Positions 1 to 7,783 of a stretch of DNA of 64,000 nt are shown piece by piece (positions within the stretch are counted from its first letter, which is position 1; each line of letters starts with the position of its first letter). The stretch is from DASUBV01 sp036510065 (lineage in GTDB: Bacteria; Actinomycetota; Actinomycetes; Streptosporangiales; Streptosporangiaceae): contig DATCEO010000213.1 of NCBI GenBank assembly GCA_036510065.1, positions 137,652-201,651 on the forward strand. The letters are read 5' to 3'. The notes under the pieces were generated by a model. That model did no database searches and was not told where the DNA came from. It saw nothing but the letters and a program-made list of their open reading frames with translations. The position numbers and the translations under genes are program-made.

Positions 1-393
1 CTGCTGGGTGCGGATGACATCCGTGAACGCCATCGCCGCCTCCACCGCCATCCGGTCGGCGAGCGGCGCATCCGGCCGGGTGGCGTGCAGGTGATAGTCC
101 CAGCCATCGTGCTTGACCAGCTGCGGCAGCGCCCCGGCCTCGCGCAGCAGCGCGTTCACCAGGCCGGCGGCGTCATCGGGGCCGCTCTCCCACAGCCGCT
201 CCAGCCGCGGCCGCAGCCGCCGGACCGCATCTAGCTCGGCTTCGTCGTGGGTGCGCTCCCCCGTCCATCGGCAGCTGGTCACGAAATCGTCCAGCGCGGC
301 CGGGCCGGGCAGCAGCTCGACCGGCCCGCGGCCCGTGTTGACCAGGGCGGCCGCCGCGATCAGCGCCACCTCGGTGTCATGGGCAAAAAGCAA
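1..393 (-). CDS. CGNR/ABATE-domain transcriptional regulator, 3' end beyond window
   Basis: The reverse strand encodes 131 residues running off the left edge. The start is a TTG at 391-393, preceded five bases upstream by AAAGGAG; no ATG fits the frame better. The protein opens LLFAHDTEVALIAAAALVNT and contains KHDGWDYHLHAT and AVEAAMAFTDV, the hallmark stretches of the N-terminal stress-induced-regulator (ABATE) domain of CGNR zinc-finger proteins. The C-terminal CGNR zinc finger would lie outside the window, so it is inferred. It is divergent from an EamA exporter 86 bp away, a common arrangement in actinobacteria that suggests the regulator controls the exporter and itself. Confidence 0.85.
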   Translation of the reverse strand, partial: MLFAHDTEVALIAAAALVNTGRGPVELLPGPAALDDFVTSCRWTGERTHDEAELDAVRRLRPRLERLWESGPDDAAGLVNALLREAGALPQLVKHDGWDYHLHATRPDAPLADRMAVEAAMAFTDVIRTQQ

Positions 394-479
394 TTTGACT
401 CCTTTCGCCGCCGACCGTTAGCGTCACTAGCGTCAGGCACGTTTACCACTTACTTTTTACCACTTACCGGAGGGCCGCC
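394..479. promoter_or_regulatory. Divergent promoter region with two sets of direct repeats
   Basis: This 86-bp gap separates the CGNR regulator and the EamA exporter. It holds TAGCGTCA at 419-426 and 428-435, and TTTACCACTTAC at 442-453 and 456-467 (14-bp period). The ribosome-binding site of the exporter (GGAGGG) follows at 469-474. The repeats are seen directly; a role as operator for the CGNR protein is inference. Confidence 0.45.
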
Positions 480-1556
480 GTGACCGTCACCCGCAGCCGG
501 AACGCCCGGGCCGGCGCTGGCGGCAGTTCCACGGGTAACGCCAGCTCCAGCGGCAGCGGCCTCGTCCTCGCCGTGGTCTCGGCCGCGACCTTCGGGACCT
601 CGGGCACGTTCGCCGCCTCGCTGATCGCGGCGGGCTGGAGCCCGGCCGCGGCCGTTGTCACCCGGGTCGCCGTGGCGGCGCTGCTGCTCACCCTCCCCGC
701 CCTGCTCCAGCTGCGCGGCCGCTGGGCCCAGCTGCGCCGGGCGGCGCCGCAGGTGGCCGCCTACGGCCTGGTGGCGGTGGCGGGCTGCCAGCTGTGCTAC
801 TTCAACGCCATCGAGCGGATGCCGGTCGGCGTCGCCCTGCTGCTGGAGTACCTGGGCGCGGTGCTGGTGGTCGGCTGGCTCTGGCTGCGGCACGGCCAGC
901 GGCCCCGCCGTCTCACCATCGCCGGCACGGTCGCAGCGATCGCCGGGCTTGCCATGGTGCTCAACCTGGCTGGGTCGGCCCGGCTCAGCCCGATCGGGGT
1001 GACGTGGGGGCTGCTGGCCGCCGCGGGCCTGGCCGCCTACTTCCTGCTGTCGGCGGCGGCCGGAGCGGACCCGCTGCCGCCGATCGCCATGGCCTGGGCC
1101 GGGATGCTCACCGGCACGGCCGCCCTGGGCGTACTCGGCTGGACCGGGCTGCTGCCCATGACCGCCACGACCCGCAACGTCGATTTCCTGCACCACCAGG
1201 TCAGCTGGCTCGTGCCGGTTCTCGGCCTGTCCCTCGTGGCGGCGGCGATCGCCTACGTGGCCGGCATCGGCGCGGCCCGCCGGCTCGGCGCCAAGCTCGC
1301 CTCCTTCGTCGGGATGGCCGAGGTGCTGTTCGCGGTGCTGTTCGCCTGGCTGCTGCTGAGCCAGCTGCCCTCCGCCGTGCAGTTCCTGGGGGGCGCGTTC
1401 ATCCTCGCGGGGGTCGCGCTGGTCCGCCTCGACGAGCTGCGCGGACCCGGCGACCCGCGCGCGGCAATCCCCCGCGCGGCAACCCCCCGCGCTGAGACCC
1501 CCCGCGCTGAGACCCGCAGCGCAGCGACCCGCCTGGCCGCGCGGTCCCGACCTTAG
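480..1556 (+). CDS. EamA/DMT-superfamily membrane exporter
   Basis: This 358-residue protein has about ten hydrophobic segments arranged as two EamA repeats, as in RhaT/RarD-type drug and metabolite transporters of the inner membrane. The GTG start at 480 sits six bases after GGAGGG. Typical motifs include ATFGTSGTFAASLI in the first helix, LLLEYLGAVLVVGWLWLR, and LASFVGMAEVLFAVLFAWLLL near the end of the second repeat. Substrate is unknown. The last 30 or so residues are a hydrophilic tail of AATPR/AETPR repeats encoded by a 15-bp tandem repeat and are not part of the transporter fold. Confidence 0.88.
   Translation: MTVTRSRNARAGAGGSSTGNASSSGSGLVLAVVSAATFGTSGTFAASLIAAGWSPAAAVVTRVAVAALLLTLPALLQLRGRWAQLRRAAPQVAAYGLVAVAGCQLCYFNAIERMPVGVALLLEYLGAVLVVGWLWLRHGQRPRRLTIAGTVAAIAGLAMVLNLAGSARLSPIGVTWGLLAAAGLAAYFLLSAAAGADPLPPIAMAWAGMLTGTAALGVLGWTGLLPMTATTRNVDFLHHQVSWLVPVLGLSLVAAAIAYVAGIGAARRLGAKLASFVGMAEVLFAVLFAWLLLSQLPSAVQFLGGAFILAGVALVRLDELRGPGDPRAAIPRAATPRAETPRAETRSAATRLAARSRP
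1458..1517 (+). repeat. 15-bp tandem repeat, four copies, in the 3' end of the EamA gene
   Basis: Four adjacent 15-bp units starting CGCGC are present: two of the type CGCGCGGCAAYCCCC and two of the type CGCGCTGAGACCCSC. The period is a multiple of three, so copy-number changes leave the frame intact and only lengthen the Pro/Arg/Ala tail. Confidence 0.85.
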
Positions 1557-1561
1557 TTGAC

Positions 1562-1590
1562 TTGACAGTTAATTAACTACATGGTGAACT
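1562..1590 (+). promoter_or_regulatory. Promoter with palindromic operator of the arsR operon
   Basis: A perfect -35 hexamer TTGACA lies at 1562-1567. Overlapping it is the 12-bp perfect palindrome AGTTAATTAACT (1567-1578), and a related AACTAC repeat follows at 1587-1592. The low GC stands out from the surroundings. An ArsR autoregulatory operator is the natural reading, but no -10 box is clear at 17 bp spacing. Confidence 0.5.
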
Positions 1591-1620
1591 ACTTGCCATG
1601 GACGACCCCGGCAGCCCGAC

Positions 1621-1998
1621 GTGACGACGGCCCAGGATCAGCTGGATGCCACGTTCACCGCGCTGGCCGATCCGACGCGGCGGGCCATGGTGGCCCGCCT
1701 GGCGCGCGGAGACGCCACGGTGAACGAACTGGCCGCGCCCTTTGACCTGACGCTTCCGGCGATCTCCAAGCACCTGAAGATGCTCGAGCGCTGCGGGCTG
1801 ATCTCCCGGACCCGCCGGGCCCAGTTCCGGCCCTGCCACCTCGAGCAGGACGCATTCGACGCGGCCGTGGACTGGATGGCCGAGCAGCGGCGGATCTGGA
1901 CGCAGCGGTTCGACAAGCTCGACGAGCACCTGCGCGACGTCCAGCGCACCAGCCCCCCGCAGCCGCCGCCGGGAAACGAGGAGAGGTCTCATGACTGA
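1621..1998 (+). CDS. ArsR-family winged-helix regulator
   Basis: The 125-residue protein has a single winged-helix domain: ALADPTRRAMVARLARGDATV, then the recognition region LTLPAISKHLKMLERCGLI. No metal-binding Cys pair (CVC) is present, so it belongs to the non-metal group often paired with SRPBCC proteins. The GTG at 1621 is used because the ATGs at 1581 and 1598 are out of frame; there is no strong ribosome-binding site. The stop overlaps the next gene by eight bases, so the two are translationally coupled. It probably represses its own operon through the palindrome just upstream. Confidence 0.9.
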   Translation: MTTAQDQLDATFTALADPTRRAMVARLARGDATVNELAAPFDLTLPAISKHLKMLERCGLISRTRRAQFRPCHLEQDAFDAAVDWMAEQRRIWTQRFDKLDEHLRDVQRTSPPQPPPGNEERSHD

Positions 1999-2482
1999 CC
2001 AGCCAGGCCCAGCAGCCGAGCTGACCTACACCCGCGTGTTCGACGCGCCGCGGGAGCTGGTCTTCCGCTGCATGATCGAGCCGGAGCACCTGACCCATTT
2101 CTGGGGACCGGCGGGCGTCAGCACGCCGCTGGCGAGCATCCGGGTCGACCCGCGGCCCGGAGGCGTCTTCGAGACGATCATGGTCAACGACGCCGACGGC
2201 AGCCAGTACCCGACGCGGGCCGTCTACATCGAGGTGGCGGAGCCGGAGCGGCTCGTCTGGCGCGACCCCGACACGGGCGTGGTCACCACCACGACCTTCA
2301 GTGACCTTGACGGCGCCCGCACGCAGGTCCAGATCCGGCAGGTTAACGTGCCCGCGAGCTTCACCAGCCCGCAGGCCAGGGCCGGGTTCGCGACGTCACT
2401 GGACCGCTGCGCCGCCTACCTGGCGGTGCTGGCGCGTCACGGCCAGGAGGTGACCGGCCATGGCCCCCGGGACGGACACTGA
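1991..2482 (+). CDS. SRPBCC/AHSA1-family protein
   Basis: This 163-residue protein is a START-like (AHSA1) fold: VFDAPRELVFRCMIEPEHLTHFWGP at the N-terminus and the glycine-rich DPRPGGVFETIM strand. Such proteins bind small hydrophobic ligands or act as Hsp90-activator homologues; no catalytic residues can be assigned. A GAGGAGAG ribosome-binding site lies inside the end of arsR. The ArsR-SRPBCC pair is a widespread operon type, and the ligand may modulate the regulator, which is inference. Confidence 0.88.
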   Translation: MTDQPGPAAELTYTRVFDAPRELVFRCMIEPEHLTHFWGPAGVSTPLASIRVDPRPGGVFETIMVNDADGSQYPTRAVYIEVAEPERLVWRDPDTGVVTTTTFSDLDGARTQVQIRQVNVPASFTSPQARAGFATSLDRCAAYLAVLARHGQEVTGHGPRDGH

Positions 2483-3101
2483 CGTTCAGGAGCTGGTCGC
2501 CGCCGAGTGCCTGGCGCTGGCGGACCTGCTGAGCGGCCTGCCTCCGGAAGCGTGGGACGCTCCCTCGCTGTGCGCGGGGTGGCGAGTGCGCGAGGTGGTC
2601 GCGCACCTGACGATGCCGGCCCGGTACACGACCGCCCGGTTCATCGCCGAGCTGGCCCGGGCGCGGGGCAGCTTCCACCGGATGGCCGACCGCAGTGCCC
2701 GGCGCGACGGCGCGCTGCCCGCCGATGAGCTCATCGGCGTGCTGCGCGGGACTCGGCTGCCGGCCTGGAAGCCGCCCGGCGGGGGGCATGAGGGCGCGCT
2801 GGTCCACGTCGTCGTCCACGGCCTGGACGTCACGACGCCGCTGGGCCTGGAGCGCCGGGTCCCGCAGGACCGCCTGCGGATCGTGCTGGCCGGGCTCAGC
2901 ACCCCTCGCAGCCTGCGCTACTTCGGCGCCGACCTGCGCGGCGTCGAGCTGCGGGCCGACGACATCGGCTGGTCGCTCGGGTCCGGGACGCCGCTGGCCG
3001 GCGACGCGCAGGATCTCGCGCTGCTCCTGTCCGGCCGCAGGCTGCCGCCCGGGCGGCTGCGCGGCCAGCCGGGCCACCGGTTCACCGGCCTGCCCGCCTG
3101 A
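2460..3101 (+). CDS. Maleylpyruvate-isomerase-type mycothiol-dependent protein (DinB fold)
   Basis: A 213-residue protein whose N-terminus LSGLPPEAWDAPSLCAGWRVREVVAHL is the signature of the actinobacterial TIGR03083/MDMPI family, four-helix bundles that bind metal through histidines (H66-type AHL) and in some members use mycothiol. The substrate is unknown. The ATG overlaps the SRPBCC gene by 23 bases, so this is the third gene of the arsR operon. Confidence 0.85.
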   Translation: MAPGTDTDVQELVAAECLALADLLSGLPPEAWDAPSLCAGWRVREVVAHLTMPARYTTARFIAELARARGSFHRMADRSARRDGALPADELIGVLRGTRLPAWKPPGGGHEGALVHVVVHGLDVTTPLGLERRVPQDRLRIVLAGLSTPRSLRYFGADLRGVELRADDIGWSLGSGTPLAGDAQDLALLLSGRRLPPGRLRGQPGHRFTGLPA

Positions 3102-3318
3102 CCGAGACTCAGGCCTGCGCTGGAACGAAGGCGTCCACGGCCCCCTTCCGGCACCGGGTGCCCAGGCCGGATTTCTGGCGGCTTGTAAACTTGGCGTTAC
3201 CAGCCCATCCGACAGGGAGGTTCCTGCTTCGTAGTCCCGGCCAAATCAGCCACCGCGCTGGATCCCAGCGGGTCCGCGGCATGCTCGCCGCGGTGCTGGG
3301 CTGGCGAAACCGGCCGAG

Positions 3319-3336
3319 TGTCATAGCCCTATGACA
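3319..3336. promoter_or_regulatory. Perfect inverted repeat upstream of egtA
   Basis: TGTCATAGCCCTATGACA is a perfect 8-2-8 inverted repeat located 97 bp before the egtA start, in an otherwise featureless 331-bp gap (3102-3432). It resembles a TetR- or GntR-type operator. A regulator of the ergothioneine operon is a possible binder; none is encoded next to it. Confidence 0.45.
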
Positions 3337-3432
3337 TAACAGTGCCAAAGAGGACGACTGCAGCCTGGTCGCCCCGCACCGACCCGCGGCGGACATCGAC
3401 AGTCCGCCGGCCCGGACCTGGAGGGGGCCATC

Positions 3433-4767
3433 ATGACCGTCCCGCACAGCGCACTAGATCACGGAGCAATTAACCGCAGGGCGGCAGACCTCGGGGCCGA
3501 GCCGCTCGATCCAGCCGAGCCGCTGACGGTCGACGCCGCCTATGCCCGGGCCCGGCAGGCGGCACTGGCCGACTCCGCGCTCGGCCAGGTCGGCCTGGAG
3601 ATCGAGACGCACCTGGTCGACCTGGACGCGGTGGCCGATCCCGTGGCCAGCGAGCTGGTCAGGCAGCTTCCGGGCCTGGTCGCCGCCGCGGCCGGACGCA
3701 GCGCGGTCACCCTGGAGCCTGGCGCCCAGTTCGAGCTGTCCGGTCCCCCGGCGCCGGACATCTGCACCGCCGTCACCGAGCTGCGCCGCGACGCCCAGCG
3801 GGTCCGGCTGGCCCTCGCGGAGCGGCGCCTCGGGCTGGCGCACGCGGGCGCCGACCCGCTCCGGCCGTCCCGGCGGGTCAATCCGCGGCCCCGCTACCGG
3901 GCCATGGAGCAGCACTTCGCGGCCACCGGCCGGGGCGCCGCAGGCCGGGTGATGATGAACTCCACCGCGGCGATGCAGGTCAACCTGCAGGCCGGCCCGG
4001 CCCGCGGGTGGGCCGAGCGGGTCGCCCGGGCGCACCGGCTGGGCCCCACCCTGGTCGCGATCTCGGCCAGCTCGCCGTGGCTGCACGGGCGCGACACCGG
4101 CTGGAAGTCCGCGCGTCAGCGCGCCTGGCACGGCCTCGATCCGCGCGCCTGCGGGCCCGTGCCCGGCGCCTTCGCGGCCGGCCCGGCGGCTGGCGCCGAC
4201 CTCGACCCGGCCTCGGCCTGGGCTCGCTACGCGCTGCGCGCCCCGGTGGCCTTCGTCCGGACCCGCGGGGACGACGTGGAAGCCGTCCGCAGCTGCGTCC
4301 CGTTCGAGCGCTGGGCCAGCGGCGCGGTCGAGCTGGGCCACCGGCCGCCGACCGCGGCCGACCTGGATACTCACCTGACGACGCTGTTCCCGCCCGTCCG
4401 GCTGCGCGGGTACCTCGAGCTGCGCTACCTCGACATGACGCCGCCACGATGGTGGCCGGCCATCGCAGCGGTCGCCACGACGCTGATGGACGATCCGGTC
4501 GCTGCCGACGCCGCGACGGAGGCCACGCAGCGCACCGCCCTGCTCTGGACCGAGGCGGCGCGGGAAGGGCTGGGCAACGCCGTGCTGGCCGACTCCGCCC
4601 GCCGGTGCCTTCGGATCGCCGCCGAGCGAGCCCCCGGCGAGCTCGCGTTCGCCATCGCCGACCTGGCTGACCTGGTGGAGTCGGGCCGATGCCCGGGTGA
4701 CCTGCTCGCGGACCGGATCGGCGAGATCGGCCCGCGGGCCGCCTTCGAGGAGCTAGCTCATGCTTGA
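3433..4767 (+). CDS. egtA: Glutamate-cysteine ligase EgtA
   Basis: EgtA joins glutamate and cysteine to gamma-glutamylcysteine, the thiol donor for ergothioneine synthesis. The 444-residue product has the GCS2/EgtA pattern: GLEIETHLVD near the N-terminus, FELSGPP, RYRAMEQHF, and MMNSTAAMQVNLQAG, followed by LELRYLDMTPPRWWP. The length is normal for the family. The ATG at 3433 follows a strong GGAGGGGG. The stop overlaps egtB by eight bases, and the identity is secured by the egtBCD genes that follow. Confidence 0.95.
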   Translation: MTVPHSALDHGAINRRAADLGAEPLDPAEPLTVDAAYARARQAALADSALGQVGLEIETHLVDLDAVADPVASELVRQLPGLVAAAAGRSAVTLEPGAQFELSGPPAPDICTAVTELRRDAQRVRLALAERRLGLAHAGADPLRPSRRVNPRPRYRAMEQHFAATGRGAAGRVMMNSTAAMQVNLQAGPARGWAERVARAHRLGPTLVAISASSPWLHGRDTGWKSARQRAWHGLDPRACGPVPGAFAAGPAAGADLDPASAWARYALRAPVAFVRTRGDDVEAVRSCVPFERWASGAVELGHRPPTAADLDTHLTTLFPPVRLRGYLELRYLDMTPPRWWPAIAAVATTLMDDPVAADAATEATQRTALLWTEAAREGLGNAVLADSARRCLRIAAERAPGELAFAIADLADLVESGRCPGDLLADRIGEIGPRAAFEELAHA

Positions 4768-6019
4768 GGACGTCGTCAGCGACCTGATGCGCGCCCGCGC
4801 CCGGACCCTGGAGCTGACCGACCTGGACGAGCCGACGCTGGTGGCCCAGCACGATCCGCTGATGAGCCCGCTGGTGTGGGATCTCGCGCACATCGGCCAG
4901 CAGGAGGAGCTCTGGCTGCTGCGCGGGGGCGACCAGGCCCGGCCGGGCCTGCTGGCCCCGGAGGTGGACTCCCTCTACGACGCGTTCAAGCACCCGCGCG
5001 CCGATCGCCCGTCGCTGCCCTTGCTGCCCCCGGTCGAGGCGCGGGCCTTCTGCCACGAGGTGCGCGGCCGCGTCCTGGACGCGCTCGAGCAGGTCGCGGC
5101 CGGCGACCTGTTCACCGCGGGCATGGTGGTGCAGCACGAGCAGCAGCACGACGAGACGATGTACGCCACGCTCCAGCTGCGGCAGGGACCGCCCGTCCTG
5201 ATCGGGCAGCGCCTGCCCGCCGGACGCCGGCTGCACAGCGACCGGGTCTTCATCCCCGGCGGCGAGTTCGTGCTCGGCGTCGACGCGGCGGACGAGCCGT
5301 TCTCGCTCGACAACGAGCGCCCCGCGCACGCCGTCGACCTGGGCCCCTTCTGGATCGGCCGGGCGCCGGTCAGCAACCGGCAGTGGCAGGAGTTCATCGC
5401 CGATGGCGGCTACCACGATGCTCGCTGGTGGTCGCCGCGCGGCTGGTCGCACCGGGTGGAGGCCGGCCTGGAGCGCCCGATGTTCTGGAGCGCGGAGGGT
5501 ACCCGGAGGCGCTTCGGCGTCGAGGAGGACGTGCCGCCCGACGAGCCGGTCCAGCATGTCTGCTACTTCGAGGCGGAAGCGTTCGCGGCCTGGTGCGGCG
5601 CCCGGCTGCCCACCGAGGCCGAGTGGGAGAAAGCCTGCGCGTGGGACCCGGCCCGCAAACAGCGGCGCCCGTGGCCGTGGGGCTCCCTGGCGCCAAGTGC
5701 AGAGCTGGCCAACCTCGGCGGGGCAGGACTGCGGCCCGCGCCGATCGGCGCCTACTCTCGTAGCGCGTCGGCCTACGGCGTCGAGCAGCTGATCGGGGAC
5801 GTCTGGGAATGGACGTCGTCCGACTTCCGGCCGTGGCCCGGGTTCGTCCCGATGATCTACCGCCAGTACAGCGAGCCGTTCTTCGGCGGGGACTACAAGG
5901 TGCTGCGCGGCGGATCGTGGGCGGTGGCGAGCTCCACGATCCGGCCGTCCTTCCGGAACTGGGATCACCCCATCCGGCGGCAGATCTTCACGGGCCTGCG
6001 GCTGGCCTGGGACAACTGA
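4760..6019 (+). CDS. egtB: Ergothioneine sulfoxide synthase EgtB
   Basis: EgtB is the iron(II) enzyme that joins gamma-glutamylcysteine to hercynine with oxygen to give the sulfoxide. The 419-residue protein has an N-terminal DinB-type bundle with the three-histidine iron site expected from the family: H44 (DLAHIG) and the HxxxH pair H126/H130 (VVQHEQQHDETM). A C-terminal formylglycine-generating-enzyme-like domain follows, with GGEFVLG, LPTEAEWEKAC, GDVWEWTSS and VLRGGSW. All catalytic landmarks are intact. Translation is coupled to egtA. Confidence 0.97.
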   Translation: MLEDVVSDLMRARARTLELTDLDEPTLVAQHDPLMSPLVWDLAHIGQQEELWLLRGGDQARPGLLAPEVDSLYDAFKHPRADRPSLPLLPPVEARAFCHEVRGRVLDALEQVAAGDLFTAGMVVQHEQQHDETMYATLQLRQGPPVLIGQRLPAGRRLHSDRVFIPGGEFVLGVDAADEPFSLDNERPAHAVDLGPFWIGRAPVSNRQWQEFIADGGYHDARWWSPRGWSHRVEAGLERPMFWSAEGTRRRFGVEEDVPPDEPVQHVCYFEAEAFAAWCGARLPTEAEWEKACAWDPARKQRRPWPWGSLAPSAELANLGGAGLRPAPIGAYSRSASAYGVEQLIGDVWEWTSSDFRPWPGFVPMIYRQYSEPFFGGDYKVLRGGSWAVASSTIRPSFRNWDHPIRRQIFTGLRLAWDN

Positions 6020-6021
6020 CG

Positions 6022-6714
6022 GTGTGCCGGCACCTCGGCTGGCTGGGCGCGCCGCGATCGCTGGGCGAGCTGGTCCTGCGGCCCGAGCACGGCCTGCTCG
6101 TGCAGTCCTACCGCCCGCGCCGCCAGCGGCACGGGCTGCTTAACGCCGACGGGTGGGGCGTGGGATTCTACCCGGCGCAGCGGCCGGAGCCCGCTCGCTG
6201 GCGATCGAGCCGGCCGCTGTGGGGGGACGCGTCCTTCGCCTCGGTCGCGCCGGCGATCTCCTCCAGCTGCGTGCTGGCCGCGGTCCGATCGGCCACCGCG
6301 GGCATGCCGATCGACGAGACCGCGACCGCCCCCTTCAGCGACGGCCGCTGGCTGGTCTCGCACAACGGCCGGGTCGACCGCTCCGTGCTCGGCCCGCACC
6401 CCGCGGCGGAATCGGTGTGCGACTCGGCCCTGCTGGCCGCGCACCTGTTCGACTTCGGCCCCGCACGGCTGGGCGAGTTCATCGCCGGCGTGGCCGCGCG
6501 GGACCCGGCCGCCCGGCTGAACCTGCTGGTCACCGACGGCCAGCGGATGCTGGCCACCCGGTGGAACGACACGCTCAGCGTGCTGCGCGCCGGCGACGGC
6601 GTCGTGCTCGCGAGCGAGCCGTTCGATGACGACACGCGCTGGACCGACGTTCCCGATCACCACCTCGTCGACGTGACAGGTGGCACCGTGACCCTGACTA
6701 GTCTGGAGAGCTGA
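6022..6714 (+). CDS. egtC: Gamma-glutamyl-hercynylcysteine sulfoxide hydrolase EgtC
   Basis: EgtC removes the glutamyl group. It is a class II glutamine-amidotransferase-type N-terminal-nucleophile hydrolase. The GTG at 6022 was chosen because it places Cys directly at position 2 (MCRHLGWLGAPRSLGEL), the catalytic nucleophile after removal of Met, and starts two bases after the egtB stop. Longer in-frame extension into egtB is spurious. Other family motifs are HGLLNADGWGVGFY and LVSHNGRVD. The 230-residue length is normal. Confidence 0.96.
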   Translation: MCRHLGWLGAPRSLGELVLRPEHGLLVQSYRPRRQRHGLLNADGWGVGFYPAQRPEPARWRSSRPLWGDASFASVAPAISSSCVLAAVRSATAGMPIDETATAPFSDGRWLVSHNGRVDRSVLGPHPAAESVCDSALLAAHLFDFGPARLGEFIAGVAARDPAARLNLLVTDGQRMLATRWNDTLSVLRAGDGVVLASEPFDDDTRWTDVPDHHLVDVTGGTVTLTSLES

Positions 6715-6718
6715 GACG

Positions 6719-7690
6719 ATGGCGACGCAGTTTCACCTGCAGTCCCGACCCGGTTCCTACCTCGACACGCTGCGCGCGGACGTGCGCGCCGGACTCACCT
6801 CGGTGCCCAAGACCCTGCCGCCCAAGTACTTCTACGATGCCCGGGGCAGCGAGCTGTTCGATGACATCACCCGGCTGCCGGAGTACTACCTGACCCGGGC
6901 CGAGACGGCCATCCTGACCCGGCACGCGGCGGACATCGCCAGCCTGTCCGGGTGCGAGTCGCTGGTCGAGCTGGGCAGCGGCACGTCCGCCAAGACCCGC
7001 CTGCTGCTGCGCGCGCTCGCGGACGCCGGCACCCTGCGGGAGTTCGTCCCGTTCGACGTGGACCCGACGGTGCTGGCCCAGGCCGGCCAGGCGCTGTCGG
7101 CCGAGTATCCCGACGTGCGGGTGGCGCCCGTGGTCGGCGACTTCGAGCAGGACCTGGCCGGTGTCCCGGCCGGCCGCCGGCGGATGCTCGCCTTCCTGGG
7201 CTCGACCATCGGCAACCTCGACCCGGCGGCTCGCGCCGCGTTCCTGCGCCGGGTGTCCGGCGCCCTGGAGCCGGGCGACACGTTCCTGCTCGGCACCGAC
7301 CTGGTCAAGGATCCCGCCCGGCTGCACCGCGCCTACGACGACGCGGCCGGGGTGACGGCGGAGTTCAACCGCAACGTGCTGGTCGTCATCAACCGGGAGC
7401 TGCGCGCCGACTTCTCCGTTACCGCATTCGAGCACGTCGCGGTCTGGGATGCCGAGCACGAGTGGATCGAGATGCGGCTGCGGTCGCTGGCCGCCCAGGG
7501 CGTCACCGTGGCCGACCTGGGCCTGACCGTGTCGTTCGCCGAGGGCGAGGAGATGCGTACCGAGATCTCCGCCAAATTCCGCCGAGCGGGCGTCGAGGCC
7601 GAGCTGGCCGCGGCCGGCCTGGACCTCGTCCGGTTCTGGACCGATCCCGGCGGTGACTTCGCGCTGTCGCTGTCCCGGCGGCGCGGCTAG
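6719..7690 (+). CDS. egtD: Histidine N-alpha-methyltransferase EgtD
   Basis: EgtD trimethylates histidine to hercynine with S-adenosylmethionine, the first committed step. The 323-residue protein shows LPPKYFYDARGSELFDDI, LPEYYLTRAE and the SAM-binding ELGSGTSAKTRLLL, then GSTIGNLDP. The ATG lies four bases after the egtC stop. Last gene of a complete egtABCD operon; EgtE (the C-S lyase) is not in the window. Confidence 0.97.
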   Translation: MATQFHLQSRPGSYLDTLRADVRAGLTSVPKTLPPKYFYDARGSELFDDITRLPEYYLTRAETAILTRHAADIASLSGCESLVELGSGTSAKTRLLLRALADAGTLREFVPFDVDPTVLAQAGQALSAEYPDVRVAPVVGDFEQDLAGVPAGRRRMLAFLGSTIGNLDPAARAAFLRRVSGALEPGDTFLLGTDLVKDPARLHRAYDDAAGVTAEFNRNVLVVINRELRADFSVTAFEHVAVWDAEHEWIEMRLRSLAAQGVTVADLGLTVSFAEGEEMRTEISAKFRRAGVEAELAAAGLDLVRFWTDPGGDFALSLSRRRG

Positions 7691-7783
7691 CCACCCGCGC
7701 CGGACCCGCATGGAGGCACGGAACGTGGGACACGTCGCTGGCCTACCTGCGCTGCTGAGCTGAGCTGGCGCAGGGCTCGCCGG

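Noticed and set aside
3980..5968. 662-codon reverse-strand ORF opposite egtA/egtB
   Set aside because: High-GC antisense shadow: Arg/Pro/Gly-rich, no domain, and the forward strand encodes the intact egt genes.
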